A DNA stretch of 35,578 nt from Desmonostoc geniculatum HA4340-LM1 (GTDB taxonomy: Bacteria > Cyanobacteriota > Cyanobacteriia > Cyanobacteriales > Nostocaceae), in assembly GCA_019359545.1 (NCBI GenBank), contig JAHHHB010000074.1, forward strand, positions 1-35,578, read 5' to 3'. Position numbers and translations under genes: made by a program. This document shows positions 9,133-15,611 of this stretch, piece by piece. A model generated the notes under the pieces. The model was not told the origin of the DNA. It did no database searches and saw nothing but the letters and a program-made list of their open reading frames with translations. Position 1 is the first letter of the stretch. The number at the start of each line of letters is the position of its first letter.

Positions 9133-9453
9133 ATGAATTTAAGTATAATCGCTGCTTTTGCTTACGGCATATTGGCGATCGCTGGTGGTATTATTGGCTA
9201 TATTCAAGCTAGAAGTCAGGTTTCACTCCTAAGTGGTAGCATTAGCGGTTTATTACTAATTATTGCCGCTTACCTCCAACTCCAAGGACAAACTCAAGGT
9301 TTGATTTTAGCCGTCTTCGTGACTGCTGTTTTAGTGGTATTCTTTGCCTTGAGACTGGCTAAAACGCGTAAGTTCATACCTGCGGGATTGATGACTATTT
9401 TAGGTATGTTGGCACTGGCGGTGATGCTAAATGAAATTGTCACCATCAGGTAG
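9133..9453 (+). CDS. TMEM14 family small membrane protein
   Basis: The 106-residue protein has four hydrophobic segments: about 4-22, 28-48, 55-72 and 83-100. It begins with AAFAYGILAIAGGIIGYIQARSQ split over residues 7-29, a glycine-rich helix typical of the TMEM14/UPF0136 family, and continues with SGSISGLLLIIAAYL. Family members in plastids (FAX proteins) take part in fatty-acid export; a lipid-transport role in cyanobacteria is inferred only. It is divergent from the DUF815 gene, sharing a short 100-base intergenic region. Confidence 0.85.
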   Translation: MNLSIIAAFAYGILAIAGGIIGYIQARSQVSLLSGSISGLLLIIAAYLQLQGQTQGLILAVFVTAVLVVFFALRLAKTRKFIPAGLMTILGMLALAVMLNEIVTIR

Positions 9454-9575
9454 CATCAGTTTTCAAGTTCCTAACTACCTTCGTGTTTTTTGACATAGCA
9501 TTACTCTCCCTGTTTTGAGTACTTTTATTAGTACATTTATATTACATTAGGCTTGCTATCCTTGGCTAATATTTT

Positions 9576-9676
9576 CAGGACTTACGCACAGGTAACGGAA
9601 AATTGTAGACGCAAAGCGGCTTTCCGTAGGGGTACGGTGGAAATAGGAGTTTGAGAGGTTTCTTGCGTAAGTCCTG
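9576..9676. mobile_element. Short MITE-like element with CAGGACTTACGCA ends
   Basis: A perfect 13-base inverted repeat (CAGGACTTACGCA at 9576-9588, complement at 9664-9676) bounds 101 bases without coding capacity. The same GGACTTACGCA end recurs in the element at 34414-34605. Confidence 0.7.
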
Positions 9677-9702
9677 TTTAGTTAGGGAGAGGTTTGTCGA
9701 AC

Positions 9703-10704
9703 TCAGCACTCTTCAGTTTTTGCTGGGGACTGCATGGGGGTACTAACATTAGATTTTATCGATTCTTTATTAGAAGTTGCTAGATATATACCCCCTAAAA
9801 TTAGAGCCAGTCCCAGCAAGTTAAATACACTCAAGTTTTCCGAAAAAAGTATCCAAGCAAAAATAGCAACAATCACTGGATTGAGTAACAACAGTAAGGA
9901 AATGAATCCTGAAGAAAAAGTTTTCAAGCTGTATACAATTAGCCCATGACCTAAAGCTTCGCAAATAGCAGCTAGGGCAAATACTACTAACCACCCCGAC
10001 AAAGTAACTGGGAAAACTTGTTTTTCAAAGATTAGCACTACTGGTATCATCAATGAAGTTGCAATAACACAACGCCACACGAGTATGGTGAGAATTGAAA
10101 ATTTATTGCGGATCTGCTCGATGAGTAAAAAGTTTGCTGCATAAAAAACTGATGAGATGACTGCAACAGCATCACCTGTAATATTATTATCAGAGTGCAA
10201 TAAATCTTCAAATCCAAGAGCGATCGCACCTAGTATAGCCAAGATTAAACCGATGATAAATTTGCGCCCAAAAATTTGACCAAAAAATAGCCATCCTCCT
10301 AATGTAGTAAATAACGGATTGAGACTACCTAAGGCATTAGCATTAGCAGCGCCAGTTTGAGTTAGCGACCAAGTCCAACATAATCGACCTAATACATGAA
10401 CTAGACCCACTGCTATTAAAAATGCTATCTCTTTGATTGGATAACGCTGCTTTGGTAAAATCGGCTCATCATCTCTAATCTGAGTACGTGCTTGGTTAAT
10501 TCCACTCCATAATCCAAAGATAATAGTTGCTATCCATAAACGATTAAATAATGTAGTAACAGCGCTCATCTGCCTCACAGCAATTTTAATAAATATTGCT
10601 GTTGAAGATAAAGCTAATAATGCGGTGACTACTATTATTATCGGCAGGATGTTTGCAGCTTTATTAGGTTTTTCTGGTGTTAGGCTTAATTGATTTTCTA
10701 CCAT
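9703..10704 (-). CDS. DMT-superfamily (EamA) transporter
   Basis: The protein of about 333 residues has ten hydrophobic segments arranged as two EamA repeats. The first includes SSTAIFIKIAVRQMSAVTTLF and the conserved NALGSLNPLFTTLGGWLFFG; the second includes SSVFYAANFLLIEQIRN and SLLLLLNPVIVAIFAWILF followed by LGLALILGGIYLA. Such proteins export or exchange small metabolites across the cytoplasmic membrane; the substrate cannot be told. The longest frame uses a TTG at 10725; I prefer the ATG at 10704 (MVENQLSL), although neither has a strong ribosome-binding site. No partner gene is adjacent. Confidence 0.85.
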   Translation of the reverse strand: MVENQLSLTPEKPNKAANILPIIIVVTALLALSSTAIFIKIAVRQMSAVTTLFNRLWIATIIFGLWSGINQARTQIRDDEPILPKQRYPIKEIAFLIAVGLVHVLGRLCWTWSLTQTGAANANALGSLNPLFTTLGGWLFFGQIFGRKFIIGLILAILGAIALGFEDLLHSDNNITGDAVAVISSVFYAANFLLIEQIRNKFSILTILVWRCVIATSLMIPVVLIFEKQVFPVTLSGWLVVFALAAICEALGHGLIVYSLKTFSSGFISLLLLLNPVIVAIFAWILFSENLSVFNLLGLALILGGIYLATSNKESIKSNVSTPMQSPAKTEEC

Positions 10705-10733
10705 TTCATTATATTTATTAAACAAACTGCCAA

Positions 10734-10789
10734 TTGGTCATTTGTCATTGGTCATTGGTCATTGGTCATTTGTCATTGGTCATTGGTCA
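10734..10789. repeat. Heptanucleotide tandem repeat TTGGTCA/TTTGTCA, 8 copies
   Basis: Eight perfect heptamers in the order A-B-A-A-A-B-A-A (A = TTGGTCA, B = TTTGTCA) lie 30 bases upstream of the transporter start. This is the short tandemly repeated repetitive (STRR) class known from heterocystous cyanobacteria. Confidence 0.95.
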
Positions 10790-10869
10790 AACAGGGAGTG
10801 CTGTTAGCAATCTTTAGGGCGTTTAGCCCGTGCTGAGTTAGAAATTCTCCACGTGTCCTCCCATTGCCT

Positions 10870-10906
10870 GAAGTCACCAGCGCCGGAAGCTAGCGATGGT
10901 GACTTC
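10870..10906. repeat. Inverted repeat GAAGTCACCA/TGGTGACTTC
   Basis: A perfect 10-base stem (10870-10879 with 10897-10906) encloses 17 bases. A short C/T-rich stretch follows on the plus strand but no proper T-run, so a terminator role for either neighbour is only possible. Confidence 0.5.
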
Positions 10907-10963
10907 TCTTTGCGTCAGCCTAAATAATATAGCGGGTAAAGCACAGATACCAAGCAAAAAATA

Positions 10964-12214
10964 TTACTCACTCTTGGCTGTCCTACTAAAAACTCGGTAA
11001 TACAGCCACGTAGTAGTTTCCTTCAAGGGAAACAGCAGATAGGTAAGAGGATTGATTGTCACAATAATATTTCGCAAGTCTCGCTTTGCCAAAAACAAGA
11101 CCACACGAGCAACTTGCTGTGCAGACATTACTCCATAAGGGTTAAGTTGACTTTTAAAGGGACCGAGAATTAACTTGCGAATGATACAATTTTCATCCAA
11201 GCGCTTGAGGGTGACAATATCTCCTAGCGATCGCTTGCTGAGTTCATAAAGCGGACTCAGTGCTGGCGACACCTCAGCTTCAGAAGTGTTAACCCAAATT
11301 TCCTTAGTTGCTTTGGCTTGTGGCCCCGTGACAGTCGTCAAAAATATATCCATCAACCGCAATGCAGAAAATGTATTCACCTCATAGGAAGAGTTGATGG
11401 CTTCTGGTGTGCGACTAGTGTAGACATTGACTCCGTGGTTGATAATTAGAATATCAATTTTCTGTAAACTCTCCCTGAGATTAGCTTCATCACCCAATTG
11501 CCAGGGAACCACCTTTACCCCAGTTTGCTCTCCTAATTTTTCTGGATTGGTGGTTAATGCCACGACTTTAGCATTACACTTGACGAGTTCAGCCGTTAAT
11601 GCTTGCCCCAAAGCTCCTGATGCTCCAGTTAAAGCCACGGTTTTACCCTTAAGAGATAGTCCTGTTCCCAGTATTTTATCGACTAAGGGAAAGACACCAC
11701 TGTAATAAGCGTTGACATCATCAAAATGATGTCGCCAATGATAAGACCGGTTCACCCACCAAATAGATGGAATGGTTTCTAAAGGGCCGGGTAAGTGATT
11801 GTAATCTGTATCAATTTTTCCTTGGAAATATCGCACAGACGCGCCATACAAAAAGGTACAGGCATAAGCTACTCCCAGCCATAAGCCCATTTGTGGGACA
11901 ATTAAGGCAAGTAGCGTTAAGACAATTACTAGTAGACTCGATTCTAAAATGTCGTGATAAAGCTGGGACTCTTGGTAAATTTTTAAAGAAACAATGGATA
12001 AATCCCGGCGATAGGCCATGTGATGCTTGTTGTGCCATTTAGCAAGCCAATTCACCTGATGACACAATGCATGATAAGTGTCTCTTAAGACCTCGGCGAG
12101 TAAAAGCGAGAAAAGCCCCCAAGTAGCAAACTGCAAGCAGGCGTTTACTAAAGCCCAATTTATCTGTAATCTTGCCGCAATCTCAATCCAGCTTTCGGCG
12201 AACATTTTTATCAT
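10964..12214 (-). CDS. Bifunctional sterol desaturase/fatty acid hydroxylase - short-chain dehydrogenase
   Basis: The 416-residue fusion has an N-terminal membrane desaturase-like half (about 1-180), with hydrophobic helices at 28-43 and 93-125 and histidine clusters DTYHALCH (45-52), WHNKHH (60-65) and YHWRHH (158-163) that would bind a di-iron centre. The second half (about 190-400) is a short-chain dehydrogenase: TGASGALG at 196-203 binds the nucleotide, LIINHGVN is the NNAG-equivalent, and Ser311, Tyr323 and Lys327 (YELSK) form the catalytic set. Such fusions are annotated in cyanobacteria; substrate and reaction order are unknown, lipid or carotenoid-like oxidation being the usual guess. 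The gene stands alone, transcribed away from a repeat-rich spacer. Confidence 0.85.
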   Translation of the reverse strand: MIKMFAESWIEIAARLQINWALVNACLQFATWGLFSLLLAEVLRDTYHALCHQVNWLAKWHNKHHMAYRRDLSIVSLKIYQESQLYHDILESSLLVIVLTLLALIVPQMGLWLGVAYACTFLYGASVRYFQGKIDTDYNHLPGPLETIPSIWWVNRSYHWRHHFDDVNAYYSGVFPLVDKILGTGLSLKGKTVALTGASGALGQALTAELVKCNAKVVALTTNPEKLGEQTGVKVVPWQLGDEANLRESLQKIDILIINHGVNVYTSRTPEAINSSYEVNTFSALRLMDIFLTTVTGPQAKATKEIWVNTSEAEVSPALSPLYELSKRSLGDIVTLKRLDENCIIRKLILGPFKSQLNPYGVMSAQQVARVVLFLAKRDLRNIIVTINPLTYLLFPLKETTTWLYYRVFSRTAKSE

Positions 12215-12294
12215 GTTTGTTTACACTCGTTTTTCTTAATTATTCTTCATGATGGATTAAGGTCGAGTCTAAAACAAACAAAAGTCAAAGGGAA

Positions 12295-12372
12295 TAGGGG
12301 AGTGGGGAGTGGGGAGATGGGGGGGATGGGGGAGATGGGGGGATGGGGAGATGCGGGAGATGGGGGAGATGA
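12295..12372 (+). repeat. G-rich tandem tract (GGGGAGT/GGGGGAGAT)
   Basis: About 78 bases consist of runs of 3-7 G separated by A, T or AT. The plus strand could form G-quadruplexes. It lies between two minus-strand genes. Confidence 0.8.
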
Positions 12373-12410
12373 ACTCTAAACTCCTAACTCTTAACTCAGT
12401 ACTCTTGATG

Positions 12411-12445
12411 CCCAATCTAAAATCTAAAATCTAAAATCCAAAATG
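12411..12445. repeat. TCTAAAA tandem repeat just after a stop codon
   Basis: The pattern is CCCAA then AATCTAAA units ending in ATCCAAAATG. It lies 4 bases beyond the stop of the minus-strand Uma2 gene. A nearly identical block is at 16998-17040, also next to the 3' end of a minus-strand gene. Confidence 0.8.
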
Positions 12446-12448
12446 GTA

Positions 12449-13072
12449 TCAGCTGACAAAACCTGCGGTAAAAATTTGTTCTGCGGTTAAATTTAAGTCT
12501 GGAAAAGTTGGTGATTGGATGCGGTTATCACCTCGGAATTTATTAATCTGATATTCTCCTTCGTCCAAAGAGCAAACTGAGATAGTCGGCTGTTTGGGTT
12601 TGCCAATGAATTCTCTACCGCCTAATGCCGCATAGTCTACAATCCAGTATTCAGGAATTCCCATTTGCTCATAGTCAGCGTATTTTTTGTGATAATCATC
12701 ACGCCAATTAGTACTGACTACCTCCACCACTAAAGGAATAGATGCGGCTTGGCTTACAGTCGATGCTTTTTTCCACAGAGGTTCGTTTATTAAGTTGGGC
12801 TGATTGAGTATCAGGATATCTGGTGAATAAGCTGATTCGTTTTCCGGTGGTTTGACGAATACTGTTTTGGGGATAATGTAGGGAAGATTTAAGCGGTCAA
12901 ATGCGACACTCAATTTTTTTACCAAAAATCCTGTCACCTCTTCATGGTCGCCTGTTGGTTGTGCCATTTCAACAATTACTCCATCATGGAGTTCATAACG
13001 TTTTTGTGGGTTGTCTGGGTACTGAGCAATAAATTCATCAAATGTAACTAGTTTGCGTAAGGCTAGAGTCAT
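12449..13072 (-). CDS. Uma2 (DUF820) family putative endonuclease
   Basis: The 207-residue protein has RYELHDGVIVEM, the metal-site Asp in SAYSPDILIL, and VVEVVSTNWRDDYHKKYADYE over about 116-136 supplying Glu and Lys of a PD-(D/E)XK site, then GIPEYWIVDY. It is clearly a paralogue of the protein at 34699-35313: by eye well over half of the residues are identical, including the whole STNWRDDY to GIPEYWI stretch. That shows recent duplication or shared descent distinct from the Uma2 gene at 3199. A role for these proteins is not established. Confidence 0.85.
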   Translation of the reverse strand: MTLALRKLVTFDEFIAQYPDNPQKRYELHDGVIVEMAQPTGDHEEVTGFLVKKLSVAFDRLNLPYIIPKTVFVKPPENESAYSPDILILNQPNLINEPLWKKASTVSQAASIPLVVEVVSTNWRDDYHKKYADYEQMGIPEYWIVDYAALGGREFIGKPKQPTISVCSLDEGEYQINKFRGDNRIQSPTFPDLNLTAEQIFTAGFVS

Positions 13073-13650
13073 GGCTTTATTTAGGATTTAGGGGAGTAGG
13101 GAAGTTAGAACTGGATGAATCCACCTTTGAACTCCGTTAACGAGTATTTGAACTTCGTTATTCAAGGGTATCACGGGAGTCTTTGTTGCATCGCCCTGCA
13201 CTTTTGTTGCATCGACCTGCACCTTTGATGCATCGCCCTGCACCTTTGATGCATCGCCCTGCACCTTTGTTGCATCGCCCTGCACCTTTGTTGCATCGAC
13301 CTGCACCTTTGTTGCATCGACCTGCACCTTTGTTGCATCGCCCTGCAAAAATTAATCCATCCTAAGTTACACAGCAACTTTAAAAGACTTGTGTGTACAC
13401 CGTAGGATGCTTTGGGGAGGGGAGACAAAGCGTAGCTTTGGCGGAGTGGGGCCGCGTTTAATAACTAAGTAAGGGTACATGATATTACAGCAGATTTCAA
13501 GGAAAGTGAAGTACACAACACAACTATTCGTCTGGTAGTCAGGTATCAACCCTGTTTTACTTCCCAATTCTGGATTCTGCTCTATATTGACATTACTGAG
13601 TGATATTCCGGGCTTGAGATTAAAAGCCTCATCTTCCTGTATTATTTTGT
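13073..13650. other. Intergenic region holding the 21-base array
   Basis: Besides the repeat array, I see a small palindromic fragment CAAAGCGTAGCTTTG near 13427-13441, of a kind common in cyanobacterial spacers, and no convincing gene. Confidence 0.5.
13181..13348. repeat. Eight-copy 21-base tandem repeat
   Basis: Eight contiguous 21-base units run from 13181 to 13348 with the core TTGCATCGMCCTGCAC. Units differ only at two sites: TTTGTTGCA or TTTGATGCA, and TCGCCC or TCGACC. The period is a multiple of three, so several frames stay open; in one minus frame it would read DATKVQ(G/V) repeats, but that frame has only a TTG start inside the array and no ribosome-binding site. No spacers exist, so it is not a CRISPR. 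Confidence 0.95.
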
Positions 13651-14523
13651 TCAAGCAGCACAAATAAAAGGGGCAGGTTTTAAACCCACCCCTTTTGTTT
13701 GTGATATGCTGCGCCCAACGGCTGTTGCTATAAGCTTTAAACTATCAACTAAATCCACCATATCTTCTAAAGAAAGTGCTTGACGGGCGTCAGAAACCGA
13801 TTTTTCTGGTTCTGGGTGACACTCAATTATTAACCCATCTGCGCCGCAAGCGATCGCAGCTCTAGCTACAGGCGCTACCAATTCCCGTTTACCTACGGCA
13901 TGGGAAGGATCTACAATCACAGGCAGGTGAGTTATTTGTTTGAGTGCTGCTACTGCGCCTAAATCTAGGACATTGCGGGTGTAATCATCGAAGCTGCGGA
14001 TACCCCTTTCGCACAACACTACATCAGGATTGCCGTGGCTGAGAATATATTCAGCTGCCATGACGAATTCTTCAATTGTCGCTGCTAAACCACGCTTGAG
14101 TAATATCGGCTTACCAGCTTGCCCTAAGGCTTTGAGCAAATCGAAGTTTTGCATATTGCGGCTACCAACTTGAAGCATATCAGCGTGGGTGGCGATCGCT
14201 TCAATTTGGGAAATTGACATCACCTCAGTAACAACTGGCATATTGTAGTGCGATTGTACCTTTGCTAAAATTTCCAATCCTGACTCGCCCATACCCTGGA
14301 AAGCGTATGGAGATGTGCGGGGTTTGTAGACACCGCCACGCAAGGCTTGTACCGATGCAGGAGATAGGTTTTGCGCTACTGTCTCCATTTGTTCCCAGCT
14401 TTCAACGGTACAGGGGCCACCGATAATTACCAATTCTTCACCGCCGAAAGCCACTTTTTCTGAAAGTTTAACGATTGTCTGGTGGTTGGAATGGGATTTT
14501 GCAGCAAGTTTAGCGTTAATCAT
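13651..14523 (-). CDS. aroF: 3-deoxy-7-phosphoheptulonate (DAHP) synthase, type I-beta, core domain only
   Basis: The enzyme condenses phosphoenolpyruvate and erythrose 4-phosphate, the first step of the shikimate pathway to Phe, Tyr and Trp. The 290-residue protein shows IIGGPCTVES (metal-ligand Cys), RGGVYKPRTSPYAFQG (PEP-binding KPRTS), LQVGSRNMQN, LLKRG, CERGIRSFD, IVDPSHAVGKRELV (DPSH) and IECHPEPEKSVSDARQ. Only about 34 residues precede the barrel, so the N-terminal ferredoxin-like or chorismate-mutase regulatory domain of many I-beta enzymes is absent. Core-only enzymes of this class are known to be insensitive to feedback. AGGAG stands 9 bases before the ATG. Upstream lies a leader peptide and attenuator, which would supply the missing end-product control at transcription. 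Confidence 0.92.
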   Translation of the reverse strand: MINAKLAAKSHSNHQTIVKLSEKVAFGGEELVIIGGPCTVESWEQMETVAQNLSPASVQALRGGVYKPRTSPYAFQGMGESGLEILAKVQSHYNMPVVTEVMSISQIEAIATHADMLQVGSRNMQNFDLLKALGQAGKPILLKRGLAATIEEFVMAAEYILSHGNPDVVLCERGIRSFDDYTRNVLDLGAVAALKQITHLPVIVDPSHAVGKRELVAPVARAAIACGADGLIIECHPEPEKSVSDARQALSLEDMVDLVDSLKLIATAVGRSISQTKGVGLKPAPFICAA

Positions 14524-14539
14524 GGTTTAATTCTCCTGA

Positions 14540-14590
14540 AGTATTGGGGATTGGGGATTGGGCATTGGGGATTGGGCATTGGGTATTAAG
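14540..14590 (+). repeat. GGGGATTGGGCATT-type tandem repeat
   Basis: Degenerate units of GGGGATT and GGGCATT lie between the attenuator and the aroF ribosome-binding site. They are typical of the spacer repeats elsewhere in this window. Confidence 0.75.
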
Positions 14591-14633
14591 AAAACAGTCC
14601 CCAGTCCCCAGCCCCCACTCCCCACTCCCCACT

Positions 14634-14667
14634 AAAAAAAGCCCGGAACCTGTGAGAAGTTCCGGGC
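14634..14667 (-). terminator. Intrinsic terminator of the aroF attenuator
   Basis: On the minus strand, GCCCGGAAC (14667-14659) pairs with GTTCCGGGC (14649-14641) over 9 bases with a 9-base loop, followed at once by seven T (14640-14634). It lies 111 bases before the aroF start and 28 bases after the leader stop codon. Its 5' arm can instead pair with GGTTCCGGG at 14707-14699 inside the leader reading frame. Confidence 0.9.
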
Positions 14668-14695
14668 GCGTTGTGACTCATTGGCATGACGCTAT

Positions 14696-14761
14696 CTACC
14701 CGGAACCATATCTGGGCCAAAAGTAGAAGCCGTAAAACCAACTACCGAAATAAGTCGTCAC
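14696..14761 (-). CDS. Aromatic-rich leader peptide of aroF (attenuation leader)
   Basis: A 21-codon frame starts with GTG at 14761-14759, 9 bases after AAGGAG (14776-14771), and ends with TAG at 14698-14696. Ten of 21 residues are aromatic: Tyr 4, 10, 13, 18; Phe 5, 9, 12, 14; Trp 8, 15. They come as the clusters YF, WFY and FYFW. The last codons (Gly19, Ser20, Gly21) contain GGTTCCGGG, identical to part of the 3' arm of the following terminator. A ribosome delayed at the aromatic codons would leave this segment free to capture the terminator's 5' arm, giving read-through into aroF; one reaching the stop codon would cover it and permit termination. This is inferred from the geometry and from known trp/phe-type attenuators. 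Confidence 0.85.
   Translation of the reverse strand: MTTYFGSWFYGFYFWPRYGSG
14699..14707 (-). promoter_or_regulatory. Antiterminator segment of the aroF leader
   Basis: GGTTCCGGG on the minus strand pairs with CCCGGAAC, the 5' arm of the terminator, over 8 Watson-Crick pairs plus a G-U pair. This competes with the 9-pair terminator stem. Confidence 0.8.
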
Positions 14762-14776
14762 AATGAAATTCTCCTT

Positions 14777-14811
14777 AAAAAAACAAAAACCGCAGAGTTC
14801 GCTCTGCGGTT
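14777..14811 (-). terminator. Strong intrinsic terminator upstream of the leader peptide
   Basis: On the minus strand, AACCGCAGAG (14811-14802) pairs with CTCTGCGGTT (14797-14788) around a CGAA loop, followed by a T-rich run (five T, G, seven T). It ends just before the leader ribosome-binding site. It either ends an upstream minus-strand transcript or works as a first attenuator within the aroF leader. Its first four bases are shared with the 3' arm of the hairpin at 14808-14857. Confidence 0.85.
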
Positions 14812-14857
14812 CACCGGGTGGTTTCCATGTGGAAACTGTATTCACTCCCGGTGAACC
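14808..14857 (-). promoter_or_regulatory. Long hairpin overlapping the upstream terminator
   Basis: An 11-base perfect stem (GGTTCACCGGG at minus 14857-14847 with CCCGGTGAACC at 14818-14808) encloses a second hairpin, GTTTCC/GGAAAC at 14836-14821. An alternative 8-base pairing, GGGTGGTT with AACCACCC, uses 14861-14854 and 14823-14816. Full formation would remove four pairs from the adjoining terminator, so the two structures partly exclude each other. Confidence 0.7.
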
Positions 14858-14955
14858 ACCCTATGCCAAAAATAAAAGTAGGAATTTGTGTTAAACATTT
14901 GCTCGGCGCTTTAGCTGGAAAATTTAACTTTAACTGGATAAACCTATGCACAGTA

Positions 14956-14984
14956 ACATTAACAGGAAGGGTTAGTGGTGTCAA
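14956..14984 (-). promoter_or_regulatory. Possible sigma-70-type promoter for the aroF leader
   Basis: On the minus strand a perfect -35 TTGACA (14984-14979) is followed after 17 bases by TAATGT (14961-14956), a poor -10. Transcription from here would include both hairpin systems and the leader peptide. Confidence 0.4.
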
Positions 14985-15611
14985 GACCCCCACAACAGCT
15001 AAAAAAGCGATAGACTCAGTACAATTGGGGGAATCAAGACTATAGCGTTTCTCTAGGAGATGCTAAGCTTGGCTTGCTTTCTGTACAGGAGTACCCGAAA
15101 TTGATTCATCACGCTCTGTTCTGATGCCTAGCGCAATTCGTCCTTTGCGCGTCTAAGCTCGAAACCGCCGCACTCTGCCTTAAAAAAGTTTCAAACTTCT
15201 CTGCAAATTCAAAATGCTTACATTTTAAGCTTTATCAGCCTCAATTTATCAGAATTTGTGTAGTGAAGTGCTGGTTGCTTATCTGTCTAGAAGAAAGCGG
15301 CTTGCGATTAGACATTGTTAGAGTTATATAACTTTACAAAAATTGTTATGTCATAACTGAATAAATAGTGTATGTAATCAAAAATATATGAATAAATACA
15401 GACAATTCCCAGGAATTAGAGAAAACTCAGAACGGCGGCTTAGTCCCTCAAAAATTCCAAAAGGTAGGATTCCAGAATCAAAACATCTAATTTTCCTGAC
15501 TTCTGTTTTTACCTTGCGAAAGCTGATTTCAGACAATTGAGAAATGCTATACATAATTGTTACCCAAGTCGTCATTCACCAGATCAACTTTTTAGAATCA
15601 TCAGTTTGATT
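14985..15611. other. Intergenic region, no gene supported
   Basis: I see one spacer repeat (about 15043-15080, GCGTTTCTCTAGGAGATGCTAAGC, a variant of a common cyanobacterial palindromic repeat; written here as GCGTTTCTCT plus following bases). A 50-codon plus-strand frame from 15388 has no ribosome-binding site and no recognisable features. Confidence 0.4.

Noticed and set aside
13088..13348. Minus-strand frame reading DATKVQ repeats
   Set aside because: The start is a TTG inside the repeat array without ribosome-binding site, and several frames are open because the period is 21.
13181..13348. CRISPR array
   Set aside because: Units are contiguous with no unique spacers.
13367..13663. 98-residue minus-strand frame
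   Set aside because: It overlaps the end of aroF, has no recognisable motif or ribosome-binding site, and spans spacer repeats.
14777..14861. T-box riboswitch upstream of aroF
   Set aside because: No T-box consensus or stem I specifier arrangement is visible, and the leader has a translated aromatic peptide that explains the control better.
14818..15045. 75-residue plus-strand frame (and a minus frame at 14811-14993)
   Set aside because: Both cross the hairpins and the probable aroF promoter, and lack a ribosome-binding site and any protein-like pattern.
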